A stretch of DNA of 64,000 nucleotides from positions 27,287 to 91,286 of the forward strand of contig NZ_AQVB01000008.1 in the NCBI RefSeq assembly GCF_000372065.1, given 5' to 3'. Below, one piece after another: positions 38,374 through 48,416 of the stretch (its first letter is position 1; every line of letters starts with the position of its first letter). A program made the position numbers and the translations under genes. This DNA comes from Oligella urethralis DSM 7531. Lineage in GTDB: Bacteria; Pseudomonadota; Gammaproteobacteria; Burkholderiales; Burkholderiaceae_B. Below the pieces are notes generated by a model, which saw only the letters and a program-made list of their open reading frames with translations, did no database searches and was not told the origin of the DNA.

Positions 38374-39297
38374 ATGTTAAAACAAAGAACGATACAAAAG
38401 GCGGTCTCAACCATAGGTGTTGGCGTACACTCTGGTCAGCGCGTTGAGCTGACTTTGCGCCCTGCAGAGCCTAATACGGGGATTGTCTTTCACCGTATTG
38501 ATACGCCCGAGATGATTGATTTTCCTGCCTTTGCGGAAAACGTCGGTAACACACGCATGGCCTCAGTTCTTGTCAATGGTGAATACCGTGTTTCCACGGT
38601 TGAGCATCTGATGTCTGCACTTGCCGGATTAGGTATTGATAATCTGCATATTGACCTAAGTGGTGAAGAGGTGCCGATTATGGACGGTAGTGCGGCAACC
38701 TTTGTGTATTTGATACGCTCTGCCGGCATTGTTGAGCAGGATGCGCCTAAGCAATTTATTCGCCTCAAGCGAGTGGTCGAAGTGATTGAGGGTGAGGGTG
38801 ATAGCGCCAAGTGGGCGCGTCTTGAGCCTTATCCAGGCTTTGCTTTAGCTTTCTCTATTGATTTTAAGCATCCAGCCATTGCCTCCACGGCAAATTTTGC
38901 TGAGGTGGATTTTGCGGTAGATTCTTTTAGCAAAGACATTGCGCGTGCCCGTACCTTTGGTTTTGCCCAAGAGGTTGAGTTATTGCGCTCAGCCGGTTTA
39001 GGTCGTGGTGGTAGTTTAGATAATGTGATCGTGCTGGATGAATATCGTATTCTCAATGAAGACGGTCTGCGCTATGATGATGAGTTTGTAAAACACAAAA
39101 TCCTAGATGCGATCGGTGATTTGTATTTGGCCGGTAAGCCCTTGCTCGCTAAATATGTCGCGTGTAAGTCGGGCCATGATCTGAACAATAAACTAGTACG
39201 TGCCTTATTGGCACAGCCTGATGCCTATGAAGTTGTGACCTACGAAGCTGAGGTCGCCAAGGCCGCAGGTTTTGGTCGTGATTGGCAGCTTGCCTAG
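38374..39297 (+). CDS. lpxC: UDP-3-O-acyl-N-acetylglucosamine deacetylase
   Basis: 307 aa. Catalyses the committed step of lipid A synthesis in the cytoplasm. Zinc ligands are visible in [10 protein letters not shown] (His near 79) and [19 protein letters not shown] (His and Asp), with the general-base His in KSGHDLNNK. The product supplies outer membrane LPS, matching a Gram-negative host. It is separated from ftsZ by a terminator, so it has its own promoter; a TAAAAT at 38329-38334 is a weak -10 candidate. Confidence 0.97.
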   Translation: MLKQRTIQKAVSTIGVGVHSGQRVELTLRPAEPNTGIVFHRIDTPEMIDFPAFAENVGNTRMASVLVNGEYRVSTVEHLMSALAGLGIDNLHIDLSGEEVPIMDGSAATFVYLIRSAGIVEQDAPKQFIRLKRVVEVIEGEGDSAKWARLEPYPGFALAFSIDFKHPAIASTANFAEVDFAVDSFSKDIARARTFGFAQEVELLRSAGLGRGGSLDNVIVLDEYRILNEDGLRYDDEFVKHKILDAIGDLYLAGKPLLAKYVACKSGHDLNNKLVRALLAQPDAYEVVTYEAEVAKAAGFGRDWQLA

Positions 39298-39318
39298 TTG
39301 AACACGTCGTTCACAAGT

Positions 39319-39645
39319 CTAGGTGGTACTTCGTATCACCTTTAACTCTACATTTTGCAATGCTAGGCCGTGCTTATTAAGATGGCGCATCATGCTCGGA
39401 GCGAGCTGCTTAATTTTTGCGGCACAGGCATTGTTAGCGACCGCTAATCGTAGCGTGCCACCTGTATAATTAATAATCAAACACTGCTTTGTTAGTTCAG
39501 TGCCTAGTACACTGACTAACAGCGGTTGTAGCTTTAAAATCGTTCGTGCCCGTTGTAGAACCTCACCCGTTGCCTGTTCTTGTTCTAACCACTCAATAGC
39601 GGTGTGAAAGGTGGGCGGTTGACGATAATTACGATGTGATTTCAT
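39319..39645 (-). CDS. DciA-like (DUF721) protein
   Basis: 108 aa. The conserved block (IINYTGGTLRLAVANNACAAKIKQLAPSM region, about 57-85) and size match the DUF721/DciA group. DciA is the replicative helicase operator in bacteria lacking DnaC. The N-terminal half is helical and variable. It is divergent from the M23 peptidase gene with only 15 nt between the starts, and converges on lpxC. Confidence 0.7.
   Translation of the reverse strand: MKSHRNYRQPPTFHTAIEWLEQEQATGEVLQRARTILKLQPLLVSVLGTELTKQCLIINYTGGTLRLAVANNACAAKIKQLAPSMMRHLNKHGLALQNVELKVIRSTT
39322..39343. terminator. Possible bidirectional hairpin between lpxC and the DciA-like gene
   Basis: GGTGGTAC / GTATCACC, an 8-bp stem with one G-U pair and a TTC loop, followed by TTT on the plus strand. 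It overlaps the 3' end of the DciA-like gene. Weak T-tract, so termination is uncertain. Confidence 0.35.
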
Positions 39646-39660
39646 ACTAAGGAAGTAGCT

Positions 39661-40644
39661 TTGGCTAAAAAATTTGTATCACCTCGACGAGCCAAACAAA
39701 AAACGCAAAAGGTTTGGTCATTCAGTATCACCGTCTTATGTGTCTTTATTGCACTGGTGTCAGGTGCTTTGCTAGAGCGCCGCTTTGGCTATCAGCAGAC
39801 AAAAGGGACTGTTGAGGCCACGAGGGATATCTCTAGTGTACAGCAAAACCCCGCTCAACAACATTTGATTGAACAAAGCTTGGCACAACTGGCGCAGCAA
39901 TTAGCTGAAGCTAAAATTATGCTAGAAGACATCACCCGACTGACTAATCGTCTAAGTGGTGATAGTGCCTTAAACCTCGGCATTGGTGGCAATACTTTAT
40001 CGCAGCCGAGTTTAGGCGAGGATGCGAAACCGATGGAGGAGTTTATTGATGAGGGTGGTTACTCCGGTGAGAAAATCGGTCGTGAGCTTGATTTGCTTAA
40101 GCAAAAGCTTAATTTGCAGCTAAATCGTGTACGTACCTTCGATGTTTTAATGCAAAGCCGTCAAATTGCCTTAGATAGGGTGCCCACTGGGATACCAGTA
40201 TCGATGCTGCAGGCGCGTATGACCTCGCCGTTTGGTTGGCGCTTACATCCCGTAAGTGGTGAGTCGCGATTGCATGCCGGGGTGGATTTTGCAGCGCCTA
40301 AGGGTACACCAATTTATGCGGCCAGTAGCGGGGTGGTGGCGAGTTCAAGCTATGTCTCTGGTTATGGTAACTTAGTCGAAATTGATCACGGCTCGGGTGT
40401 CAGCACGGTATATGCGCACAATAGCGAAAATCTGGTGGAAGCGGGTGATTTGGTGACGCGTCGTCAACTGATTGCACGCATTGGTAATACCGGTAATTCG
40501 ACCGGGGCGCATTTACACTTTGAGGTGCGAGTGGATGGGGTACCCATCGATCCCATACTGGTCTTAGGTAAGGATCTCTCGCAAGTCAAGCTAGGTGCCG
40601 GCACTTCTTTCTTAGATACACTGAAGTTATTAAGTCAAGAATAA
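39661..40644 (+). CDS. M23 (LytM/peptidoglycan endopeptidase-type) metallopeptidase, membrane-anchored
   Basis: 327 aa. Basic N-terminus, one transmembrane helix (about 22-42), a coiled-coil periplasmic region (about 60-180), then an M23 domain with zinc ligands His205 and Asp209 (LHAGVDFAAPKGTP) and the HLH motif at 284-286. The catalytic set is intact, so it may cleave stem-peptide crosslinks or act as an activator. TTG start with GGAAG 6 nt upstream; no nearby ATG would keep the membrane helix. Lies between lpxC and secA. Confidence 0.88.
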   Translation: MAKKFVSPRRAKQKTQKVWSFSITVLCVFIALVSGALLERRFGYQQTKGTVEATRDISSVQQNPAQQHLIEQSLAQLAQQLAEAKIMLEDITRLTNRLSGDSALNLGIGGNTLSQPSLGEDAKPMEEFIDEGGYSGEKIGRELDLLKQKLNLQLNRVRTFDVLMQSRQIALDRVPTGIPVSMLQARMTSPFGWRLHPVSGESRLHAGVDFAAPKGTPIYAASSGVVASSSYVSGYGNLVEIDHGSGVSTVYAHNSENLVEAGDLVTRRQLIARIGNTGNSTGAHLHFEVRVDGVPIDPILVLGKDLSQVKLGAGTSFLDTLKLLSQE

Positions 40645-40799
40645 GTGTACAATTGCTTTTTTATAAAAAGCCACGGCAATATCTTGATATCTACAAACTT
40701 AGCCTCAAATACACAGGCTGATAGGTTAAACTGTAGGGCAATACCGCTTCATCACTTGGGGTCGAAGTCGGTCTTTTTAATATTCACACTATTAACAAT

Positions 40800-43553
40800 A
40801 TGATTTCCATTATTAAAAAAATCATCGGTAGCCGTAATGATCGACTACTCAAGCAATACCGAAAAATCGTAGCCAAAATTAATAAACTAGAGCCTGAGAT
40901 GCAGGCTTTGAGTGATGAGCAGTTAGCCGCTAAAACCACCGAGTTTAAAGAGCGATTAGCGGGTGGTCAGAGCTTAGATGATATTTTGCCTGAGGCATTT
41001 GCGGTAGTGCGCGAGGCCTCCGTACGTGTGTTGGGGATGCGCCATTTTGATGTGCAGTTAATCGGTGGTTTAGCACTTCACCAGGGTAAGATTGCCGAGA
41101 TGCGTACTGGTGAGGGTAAGACTTTGATGTCTACCTTGGCGGTGTATTTAAATGCCCTAGCCGGTGAGGGGGTGCATGTTGTTACGGTTAACGAATACTT
41201 AGCGGCGCGTGATGCTCGCAATAATGGTCGCCTATATAATTTTTTAGGCTTAAGTGTGGGTGTGGTTGCTTCGAATCAGAGCAACCCTGAAAAAATTGCC
41301 GCCTATCGCGCTGATATTACCTACGGTACTAATAATGAGTTCGGCTTTGATTACTTACGTGACAACATGGAGTATCGGGTTGAGGATCGTCGTCAGCGCA
41401 AGTTGTATTATGCGATTGTGGATGAGGTCGACTCGATTCTCATTGACGAGGCGCGCACCCCATTAATTATTTCAGGTCAAGCCGAGGACAATACTGAGCT
41501 TTACCAAAAAATGGATGCGGTGCCAGCGATGATGACGCGCATGGCCCATGAGCCACGTCCGGATGAGCCGGAGCCCGAGGGTGATTTTTGGGTTGATGAA
41601 AAAGCACAACAAATTCATTTATCCGAAGCGGGTCATGAAAAGGCGGAGAACATCTTACGTCAACTGAATATTTTGCCTGAGGGGCAGTCCTTATACGATC
41701 CGCGCAATATCAGCTTAGTGCATCATTTGATGGTGGCTTTAAGAGCGCATAATCTTTTCCACCGCGATCAGCACTATGTGGTGCAGGATGGTGAGGTTGT
41801 GATTGTTGACGAGTTCACCGGCCGCTTTATGCAGGGTCGACGCTGGTCAGATGGTTTACATCAAGCGGTTGAAGCCAAAGAAAAAGTTCAGATTCAAAAT
41901 GAAAACCAAACCTTAGCCTCTATTACGTTCCAGAACTATTTCCGGATGTACGAGAAGTTGGGTGGTATGACCGGTACGGCAGATACTGAGGCCTATGAGT
42001 TCCAGCAGATTTACGGTTTAGAGACGGTCATTATTCCGACCAATTTACCGATGATTCGTGAGGATCAGAACGATCAGATTTTTAAGAATGATGAGCAGAA
42101 GTTTGCCGCTATCATTAAGGACGTACGTGATTGCTACGAGCGTAAGCAACCCGTCTTGGTCGGTACCACCAGCATTGAAAACTCTGAGTTATTATCGAAT
42201 CTTCTGAAAAAAGAGGGTTTACCGCACGATGTATTAAATGCCAAACAGCACGCACGTGAGGCAGAAATTGTCGCCGAAGCGGGTAAGCCAGGCGCCATTA
42301 CCATTGCCACCAATATGGCTGGTCGTGGTACCGATATTGTGTTGGGTGGCAGCATTGAAAAAAGTATTAATCTGGTGATGGCCGACGATTCGCTTACTGC
42401 GGAACAAAAAGCATTTCGTATCAAGGAGATTCGCGAGGCGTGGGCGCCGATTAACCAACAGGTAAAGGAGGCCGGCGGTCTACGTATTATCGGTACTGAA
42501 CGACATGAATCACGGCGTATTGACAATCAGTTGCGTGGTCGTGCGGGGCGTCAGGGTGACCCAGGCTCATCGCGTTTTTATTTAAGCTTGGACGATCCTC
42601 TGATGCGTATTTTTGCGGGTGAGCGCGTACGTGCCATCATGGAGCGACTTGGTGTTGATGGCGAGCCGATTGAAGCCAAAATGGTAACCCGCTCCATTGA
42701 GTCTGCTCAGCGCAAGGTAGAGAGTCGCAACTTTGATATTCGTAAGCAATTACTTGAGTTTGATGATGTGGCCAATGATCAGCGTAAGGTGATTTATGGT
42801 CAACGTAATGAGGTATTAGAGTCTGCCTCATTGACGGATATTCTCGCTAACATGCGTCATGATGCCATGGCTGAGGTGGTGCACCAATACGTGCCTGCTG
42901 AGTCAATGGAGGAGCAGTGGGATATCCCAGCCTTGGAAAATGTCTTAGCTAGCGAGTGGAAGTTAGAGGTCCCTGTGAGTCAATGGCTTGCTGAAGATAG
43001 CAATTTAGACGATGAGGGAATTTTGGAACGCGTGCTTGAAGCGGCTGATAAGCATAACCAGGAGAAAATTGACTTGGTGGGCGAGCAGTCATGGGCGCAG
43101 TTTGAGCGTTCGGTGCTATTGGATCGCATGGATGCTAGCTGGCGCGAGCATTTATCGGCACTTGAGCATTTGCGTCAGGGGATCCATTTACGTGGTTACG
43201 CGCAACGCGATCCTAAGCAAGAGTACAAAAAAGAGGCATTTGCTCTGTTCTCCCATATGTTGGATCGTATTCGTGATGAAGCCGTGAAGATCTTGATGAC
43301 GGTTCAAATTCAAGCACCTGAGCAGGTGGCTGAGGCACAGCAACAGCAGTCATCAGTGAAAAATATGCAGTACCACCATCCTCAGGCCGATGGCGCTGAG
43401 GATAGCGCTGACGGCGTCACTGTCTCTGATGAGGGTGATGTGTCCGCTGGCGGTATCACGGTTAAAAATATGATGAAGCATGTAGGTCGTAATGATCCAT
43501 GCCCATGCGGTAGTGGCAAGAAGTACAAGCACTGCCATGGCAAGTTAAGCTAG
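40800..43553 (+). CDS. secA: Protein translocase ATPase SecA
   Basis: 917 aa. It drives preproteins through SecYEG. Walker A MRTGEGKT (101-108), Walker B with [16 protein letters not shown] (about 207-222), [31 protein letters not shown]-type motif VI region near 570-590, and a C-terminal zinc-binding tail ([13 protein letters not shown]) that contacts SecB and lipid. No recognisable Shine-Dalgarno lies before the ATG. A 155-nt upstream region holds an AT-rich palindrome (GCTTTTT-TAT-AAAAAGC near 40654-40670) but no SecM-like leader gene. Confidence 0.97.
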   Translation: MISIIKKIIGSRNDRLLKQYRKIVAKINKLEPEMQALSDEQLAAKTTEFKERLAGGQSLDDILPEAFAVVREASVRVLGMRHFDVQLIGGLALHQGKIAEMRTGEGKTLMSTLAVYLNALAGEGVHVVTVNEYLAARDARNNGRLYNFLGLSVGVVASNQSNPEKIAAYRADITYGTNNEFGFDYLRDNMEYRVEDRRQRKLYYAIVDEVDSILIDEARTPLIISGQAEDNTELYQKMDAVPAMMTRMAHEPRPDEPEPEGDFWVDEKAQQIHLSEAGHEKAENILRQLNILPEGQSLYDPRNISLVHHLMVALRAHNLFHRDQHYVVQDGEVVIVDEFTGRFMQGRRWSDGLHQAVEAKEKVQIQNENQTLASITFQNYFRMYEKLGGMTGTADTEAYEFQQIYGLETVIIPTNLPMIREDQNDQIFKNDEQKFAAIIKDVRDCYERKQPVLVGTTSIENSELLSNLLKKEGLPHDVLNAKQHAREAEIVAEAGKPGAITIATNMAGRGTDIVLGGSIEKSINLVMADDSLTAEQKAFRIKEIREAWAPINQQVKEAGGLRIIGTERHESRRIDNQLRGRAGRQGDPGSSRFYLSLDDPLMRIFAGERVRAIMERLGVDGEPIEAKMVTRSIESAQRKVESRNFDIRKQLLEFDDVANDQRKVIYGQRNEVLESASLTDILANMRHDAMAEVVHQYVPAESMEEQWDIPALENVLASEWKLEVPVSQWLAEDSNLDDEGILERVLEAADKHNQEKIDLVGEQSWAQFERSVLLDRMDASWREHLSALEHLRQGIHLRGYAQRDPKQEYKKEAFALFSHMLDRIRDEAVKILMTVQIQAPEQVAEAQQQQSSVKNMQYHHPQADGAEDSADGVTVSDEGDVSAGGITVKNMMKHVGRNDPCPCGSGKKYKHCHGKLS

Positions 43554-43579
43554 TTTTAGCGATAAATTTGTCCCGTATA

Positions 43580-43616
43580 AAAGCTCACTAGTTCATGAGG
43601 ATTAGTGAGCTTTTTT
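43580..43616 (+). terminator. Intrinsic terminator after secA
   Basis: AAAGCTCACTA / TAGTGAGCTTT 11-bp stem with a 12-nt loop, then a T-run. The rest of the gap to the next gene (43617-43826) shows no further element I can support. Confidence 0.9.
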
Positions 43617-43826
43617 GATGAATCTTTTGATCTATCTCAAGTTTTTTATCTGATTCTCTCTATAGAATAAAAGATAGAGGTGTAGTCTTATCGGCTTATC
43701 AATGGCTTATGCCCTCAATTGTTTTTCTTCCTCATATCAATTGATTTGTTCTTGTCGCTATTTAGCGTAGTCATTGCTAAAGCATAGTGTGTCCTCTAGT
43801 CTCGATTTAACTATTTGGAGGAATTC

Positions 43827-45014
43827 ATGAGTGATCTTAAGTGCTCAGTGCAGGCTCAAGAAAAGCTAAGCATCGCCACCTTATTGATGTTGGTGCTGAT
43901 GTCTAGCGTGACCTTCATTGCGATTTTGTCAGAGATGATGCCCGCTGGTGTGTTGGACCATATCAGTGAGGGTTTGGCTATTTCGGTTGAAAGTGCCGGT
44001 CAGATGATCGGGCTCTATGCCTTAGCGAGTGCCATTGTGGCGGTACCATTAGTAACGGCGACGATGCGCTTTAATCGTAAGCCATTATTGCTGTGGTTAT
44101 TGTTTGGTTTTGCCTTATCCAATATTGTGGTGGGCTTTTCTAGTTCCTATCTGTTGACCCTTGCGATGCGCCTGATTGGGGGTGCCATGGCGGGTATTCT
44201 TTGGGCCATGATTACCGCCTATGGGATGAAGATCGTATCGTCCAATCATCATGGGATGGCCATTGCCATCATTATGGCGGGTACCACCCTTGGGGTGAGC
44301 TTTGGCATGCCCTTGATGACATGGATTGGTACCAGTTGGGGTTGGCGCATTGAGTTTTTTGCACTGGGTGCGCTGATTGTGGGGATTATGGTGTTGGCCT
44401 TTTTCTTCCTACCGTCGGTGCCGGGTGAGCAAGTTACTCAAGAAAATAATCCCTTAAGCCTTTTAAAAAATAAGCATGTGCTGAATATTTTATTGCTTAC
44501 TTTGCTTGGGGTGATGGCGCATTATGCGGTGTACACCTATATCACGCAGCTAGTGGACAGGGTCAATGTGCCTGGCGGTATTGAAACGGCCTTGCTGTTA
44601 TTTGGTATTGGCTCCTTTATCTCCATTATGTTGGCAATGCGCTTTACCGATACGAGTTTACGTCGATTTACCAGCTTGATGTTCTTGTTAGGGGCGCTGG
44701 GTTTGGGCTTGCTGTATTTTATCGCTCATTATTATCTGGCTGCCTATCTTGCGTTTTTCTTATGGGGCATTTCCTTTGGACCGCTGGTGACCATGTTACA
44801 AACCGCAGTGGCAAGTCATAGTGAAAGTGCCAAAGCCATTGCCACCAGTGTGCAAAGTAGTATGTTTAATTTTTCGATTCTATTAGCGACTTCCTTTGGT
44901 GGTTTTTTATTAGCTCATGCAAATATCATGGCGGTGGTGATGTTGGCCGTGATTTTATTAGCTGCAGCCACGATGATTTCCTTTATCTCCAAAGGTACCT
45001 TAGGTGAGCAGTAG
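43827..45014 (+). CDS. MFS transporter (sugar-efflux/AraJ-like)
   Basis: 395 aa with about 12 transmembrane helices. The start ATG 43827 has a full GGAGG 7 nt upstream; the frame extends 4 codons further but without support. The first helix ends in ILSEMMPAGVLDHISEGL, a pattern of DHA1-type exporters such as AraJ and nucleoside effluxers, followed by VESAGQMIGLYALASAIVAVP. The next gene, 33 nt downstream, is a CodA-like deaminase, so the pair may handle a nucleobase or related ring compound. Direction of transport is not certain. Confidence 0.8.
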   Translation: MSDLKCSVQAQEKLSIATLLMLVLMSSVTFIAILSEMMPAGVLDHISEGLAISVESAGQMIGLYALASAIVAVPLVTATMRFNRKPLLLWLLFGFALSNIVVGFSSSYLLTLAMRLIGGAMAGILWAMITAYGMKIVSSNHHGMAIAIIMAGTTLGVSFGMPLMTWIGTSWGWRIEFFALGALIVGIMVLAFFFLPSVPGEQVTQENNPLSLLKNKHVLNILLLTLLGVMAHYAVYTYITQLVDRVNVPGGIETALLLFGIGSFISIMLAMRFTDTSLRRFTSLMFLLGALGLGLLYFIAHYYLAAYLAFFLWGISFGPLVTMLQTAVASHSESAKAIATSVQSSMFNFSILLATSFGGFLLAHANIMAVVMLAVILLAAATMISFISKGTLGEQ

Positions 45015-45047
45015 TAGCTTTACCCTGATTGAAAATAGGAGTTTAAA

Positions 45048-46295
45048 ATGACTAAGAAATTTATTAATGCGACAATTTATCGTCAACCCGATGCCAAAGA
45101 AATTTTAATTGAGGACGGTAAGTTTAAAGCCATTGGCAATCATTTACCCGATGCCAAGGAGGTCATTGATTTAGAGGGTAAACTGGTTTTACCTCCCTAT
45201 GTTGATTCACATATTCACTTGGATTATGCCTATACCGTGGGTGAGATGGAGGGTATTGGGGCCAAGACAGGCACGCTATTTGAGGCCATTGAGAATTGGC
45301 CTAAATACAAAGCGACGATGAGCAAAGAAAGTGTTAAGGCGCTTGCCCGCAAGGCGATTTATGACGAGGTATCACAAGGGGTGCAGCATATTCGTACCCA
45401 TGCGGATGTCACTGATCCGAAGTTTACGGGTTTTAAGGCTTTGATGGAGCTTAAAGAAGAGCTAGCCGATAAGGTCTATATCCAGATTGTTGCCTTTCCG
45501 CAAAATGGTATGTACACTTACAAAGGTGGTCGTGACTTAGTCGAAGAGGCATTAAAAATGGGTGCCGAGGTGGTGGGTGGCATCCCTCACTATGAGCCTG
45601 CACGTGAGTTTGGTGAGAAGTCGGTCCATGATACGGTGGAGTTAGCGCTGAAATACGACCGTTTGATTGATGTCCACTGTGATGAGATCGATGATCCGAA
45701 TGCACGCTTTGTGGAGCTACTGAATGCTTTAGTCCTGATGGAGGAATATGGTGTGCGTACCTCTGCGAGTCATACCTGTTCTTTTGGCTCAGCGGATGAT
45801 GCCTATGCCTTCCGTATGTTTGACCTCTTTATGAAGAGTAAAATGAATTTCGTTTCCCTACCGACTGAAAACGCCTACTTACAGGGTCGTCAGGACACCT
45901 ATCCGAAGCGTCGCGGTCTTACTCGGGTTAAGGAATTTATGCATATGAATATTAACGTGGCCTTTGGTCAAGACTCCATCAATGATCCATGGTACCCCTT
46001 AGGGAATGGCAACTTGATGAATATTTTGGATAATGGTATCCACCTCAGTCAGTACGCCAGTCCTGAGGAGCTAGAAAATGCCTTTGATCTGATTACTTAT
46101 AATGGGGCAAGATGTCTGAATATTCAGGATGAATATGGTCTAGACGAGGGTAAGGCGGCGAACTTCATTGTCTTAGATGAGAAGACAGTCTTTGATGCCA
46201 TTCGCCGCCGTGTGGATGTGGTCATGTCCGTGCGCAATGGCGACTTCCTCTTTAAGAAAAAGCCGCAAGCGTTTGAGGTTGAGTTTAAGTTGTAG
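45048..46295 (+). CDS. CodA-like amidohydrolase (cytosine deaminase family)
   Basis: 415 aa, strongly like E. coli cytosine deaminase in layout. Metal ligands: His55 and His57 (SHIHLD), His210 (DVHCDEIDD, with Glu213), His242 and Asp309. LQGRQDTYPKRRGLTRVKE and DPWYPLG are near-identical to CodA. Differences sit at the active site: the segment FGHDD of CodA is FGQDS here, so the residue equal to CodA Asp314 is Ser310, and NIHLQGR is NAYLQGR. Substrate may be a different ring such as isocytosine or a pterin. It follows the MFS gene by 33 nt, and a terminator follows it. Confidence 0.82.
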   Translation: MTKKFINATIYRQPDAKEILIEDGKFKAIGNHLPDAKEVIDLEGKLVLPPYVDSHIHLDYAYTVGEMEGIGAKTGTLFEAIENWPKYKATMSKESVKALARKAIYDEVSQGVQHIRTHADVTDPKFTGFKALMELKEELADKVYIQIVAFPQNGMYTYKGGRDLVEEALKMGAEVVGGIPHYEPAREFGEKSVHDTVELALKYDRLIDVHCDEIDDPNARFVELLNALVLMEEYGVRTSASHTCSFGSADDAYAFRMFDLFMKSKMNFVSLPTENAYLQGRQDTYPKRRGLTRVKEFMHMNINVAFGQDSINDPWYPLGNGNLMNILDNGIHLSQYASPEELENAFDLITYNGARCLNIQDEYGLDEGKAANFIVLDEKTVFDAIRRRVDVVMSVRNGDFLFKKKPQAFEVEFKL

Positions 46296-46304
46296 GAAGA
46301 AAAT

Positions 46305-46342
46305 AGGGTGTAGCGATGCCTTGGCTACACCCTTTAATTTAT
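46305..46342 (+). terminator. Intrinsic terminator after the CodA-like gene
   Basis: AGGGTGTAGC / GCTACACCCT perfect 10-bp stem, 9-nt loop, then TTTAATTT. It would also serve the minus-strand small frame that ends at 46339. Confidence 0.75.
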
Positions 46343-46509
46343 CGTGACCGCAATGTATCACGCTGCTCGTCTCGGAGCGCATCACCGCGCCCGTCTTCAT
46401 GGGGTGTCAAATTTACTTGGGAGACCATAGTAACAGCAAACGCTGAAAAATCATCCATGTCACGAGCGGCGTTATCACGTCTTTTGAATTGCCAAGCGGC
46501 GCTTAGCAT
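46339..46509 (-). CDS. Small hypothetical reading frame (56 aa), uncertain
   Basis: In the gap between the CodA-like gene and the SulP gene, the minus strand is open from about 46536 to TAA 46339, with an ATG at 46509. The 56-aa product is hydrophilic and Arg/Asp-rich (FKRRDNAARDMDDFSAF, PHEDGRGDALRDEQRD). No family is recognised. It could be a small gene or the tail of a decayed one. No strong Shine-Dalgarno is seen. The remaining sequence, 46510-46818, contains a CCCAG/CTGGG hairpin near 46600 and a TATACT box at 46645-46650 that may be the SulP promoter. Confidence 0.28.
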   Translation of the reverse strand: MLSAAWQFKRRDNAARDMDDFSAFAVTMVSQVNLTPHEDGRGDALRDEQRDTLRSR

Positions 46510-46818
46510 TGAGTTAGCGCTTGTTCTCAGTTGGTATTAAGCTTGTTAGATATAAAACCACTAGCGATAAGGGCTCCGTTTAGTCTTCTTGGCTTATCCC
46601 AGGGGTAGATCTGGGGGCGTCTGGAGGGCTAGGCAGAAAGATGTTATACTTTGGCTTAATCAATAATATTTTTATCTTTATACCCATGTAACTTATCGCT
46701 ACCTCCTTTTTTGCTTTGTTTTTCTGTTGTTTAATAAAGCACAGTGGGTAGCTCATGGCGTCTTTATTTTTCCTTGCTGTTGGCTCTAGCTGCCTGCTGT
46801 GCAGAATTGGATTTCTGC

Positions 46819-48285
46819 ATGTCTAATTTATATTCCACGTGGTTTTTTAATACGCGTCGAGATGTGATCTCGGGGCTCTTAGTTGCCTTGGCACTCATCC
46901 CTGAGGCCATCGCTTTTTCTATTATCGCTGGTGTAGATCCTAAAGTGGGCTTGTATGCTTCTTTTAGTATCGCCACCATTATTGCGTTTGTAGGTGGCCG
47001 CCCAGGCATGATTTCGGCTGCGACTGGAGCGATGGCGTTGGTAATTGTGTCTTTAGTTAAAGACCATGGGCTCCAGTATCTGTTAGCGGCTACTATTTTG
47101 GCAGGTTTAATTCAAATCGTAGCAGGTATGATTAAACTGGGTGCTTTGATGCGTTTTGTGTCTAAGTCTGTGGTCACTGGCTTTGTGAATGCTCTCGCTA
47201 TTCTTATTTTCTTAGCTCAGCTGCCTGAGTTAAGGAATGTCACTTGGCATGTCTATGCATTGACTGCCTCCGGTTTGGCTATTATCTATCTACTACCGCG
47301 TATCACGACTGTGCTTCCCTCGCCTTTGGTGACGATTGTGGCGTTAACGGCTATAACGATGTGGTTTGGCATTGATGTGCGCACAGTTGGAGATATGGGA
47401 GAGTTGCCAAATACGCTACCTATTTTTCTTATTCCCGATATTCCTTTTACTTTAGAAACCTTACAGATCATCTTTCCTTACTCCTTGACCTTAGCGGTAG
47501 TGGGTTTATTAGAGTCGTTGATGACCGCTTCCATCGTTGATGACATGACAGATACCCCAAGTAATAAGAACCGCGAAAGTATGGGCCAAGGTATAGCAAA
47601 CGTGGCTACGGGTTTTTTGGGTGGGATGGCAGGCTGTGCCATGATTGGGCAGTCGGTGATTAATGTGAAAGCGGGTGGTCGAGGTCGTTTATCTACCTTA
47701 TGTGCTGGTGTTTTTCTACTGATTTTGATTGTGTTTTTAGGCGATTGGGTTAGCCAGATTCCTATGGCTGCAGTGGTTGCTGTCATGATTATGGTTTCGA
47801 TTAGTACCTTTGATTGGCAGTCCGTTAAAAATCTGGTGGTGCACCCCAGAAGCTCTAGTGTCGTAATGATCGCTACAGTAGTCGTGACTGTGTGGTCGCA
47901 TGATCTAGCAAAAGGCGTCCTAGTAGGCGTGCTGTTATCAGCCATCTTTTTTGCGCACAAAGTAGTGGATATATTATGTGTGCATAATTATCTTTCCGAG
48001 GATGGGACGTGCCGTATTTATAAAGCTAAAGGGCAGCTGTTTTTTGCGTCAGCAGGACAGTTTGTTGATAGTCTAGATTTAAATGAGCCTATCGAGTCAA
48101 TACACATTGATTTGTCTGAGGCGCATATTTGGGATTTAACAGCAGTTGAGGCTTTAGAGAGGGTGCACACTAAGTTGAGTCATAAAGGGGTGAAAGTTTA
48201 CTTTATTGGTCTGAATAAGCAGTCCCGTCGTATTATTTTACAACTGGCAAACGAGCCTAAAAAATTATTAGCGGTATCTCGTTAA
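46819..48285 (+). CDS. SulP (SLC26) family anion transporter with STAS domain
   Basis: 488 aa from ATG 46819 (GGA 8 nt upstream). The frame is open from 46744, but the added 25 residues are not part of the family. About ten to twelve membrane helices start with DVISGLLVALALIPEAIAFSIIAGVDPKVGLYASF, a SulP signature, then FVNALAILIFLAQLPEL. The C-terminal 95 residues form a STAS domain (SIHIDLSEAHIWDLTAVEALERV). Substrate may be sulfate, bicarbonate or a dicarboxylate; no neighbour decides this. Confidence 0.88.
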   Translation: MSNLYSTWFFNTRRDVISGLLVALALIPEAIAFSIIAGVDPKVGLYASFSIATIIAFVGGRPGMISAATGAMALVIVSLVKDHGLQYLLAATILAGLIQIVAGMIKLGALMRFVSKSVVTGFVNALAILIFLAQLPELRNVTWHVYALTASGLAIIYLLPRITTVLPSPLVTIVALTAITMWFGIDVRTVGDMGELPNTLPIFLIPDIPFTLETLQIIFPYSLTLAVVGLLESLMTASIVDDMTDTPSNKNRESMGQGIANVATGFLGGMAGCAMIGQSVINVKAGGRGRLSTLCAGVFLLILIVFLGDWVSQIPMAAVVAVMIMVSISTFDWQSVKNLVVHPRSSSVVMIATVVVTVWSHDLAKGVLVGVLLSAIFFAHKVVDILCVHNYLSEDGTCRIYKAKGQLFFASAGQFVDSLDLNEPIESIHIDLSEAHIWDLTAVEALERVHTKLSHKGVKVYFIGLNKQSRRIILQLANEPKKLLAVSR

Positions 48286-48304
48286 GTCATTTATTTTAAA
48301 GAAA

Positions 48305-48333
48305 GAGCCTGATTTTATAGATCAGGCTTTTTT
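48305..48333 (+). terminator. Intrinsic terminator after the SulP gene
   Basis: AGCCTGAT / ATCAGGCT 8-bp stem, 7-nt loop, then six T. Confidence 0.9.
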
Positions 48334-48416
48334 GTAGCAATTGAGAGCATTTCCACTATATTCGCATTATTGAAATAGCTGATATCTTTAAACACTGACC
48401 AACGAAGAAGTTATGA

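Noticed and set aside
46744-46818. Upstream extension of the SulP gene that looks like a signal peptide
   Set aside because: SulP proteins start in the cytoplasm near DVISGLL; the ATG at 46819 has a GGA ribosome site and fits the family.
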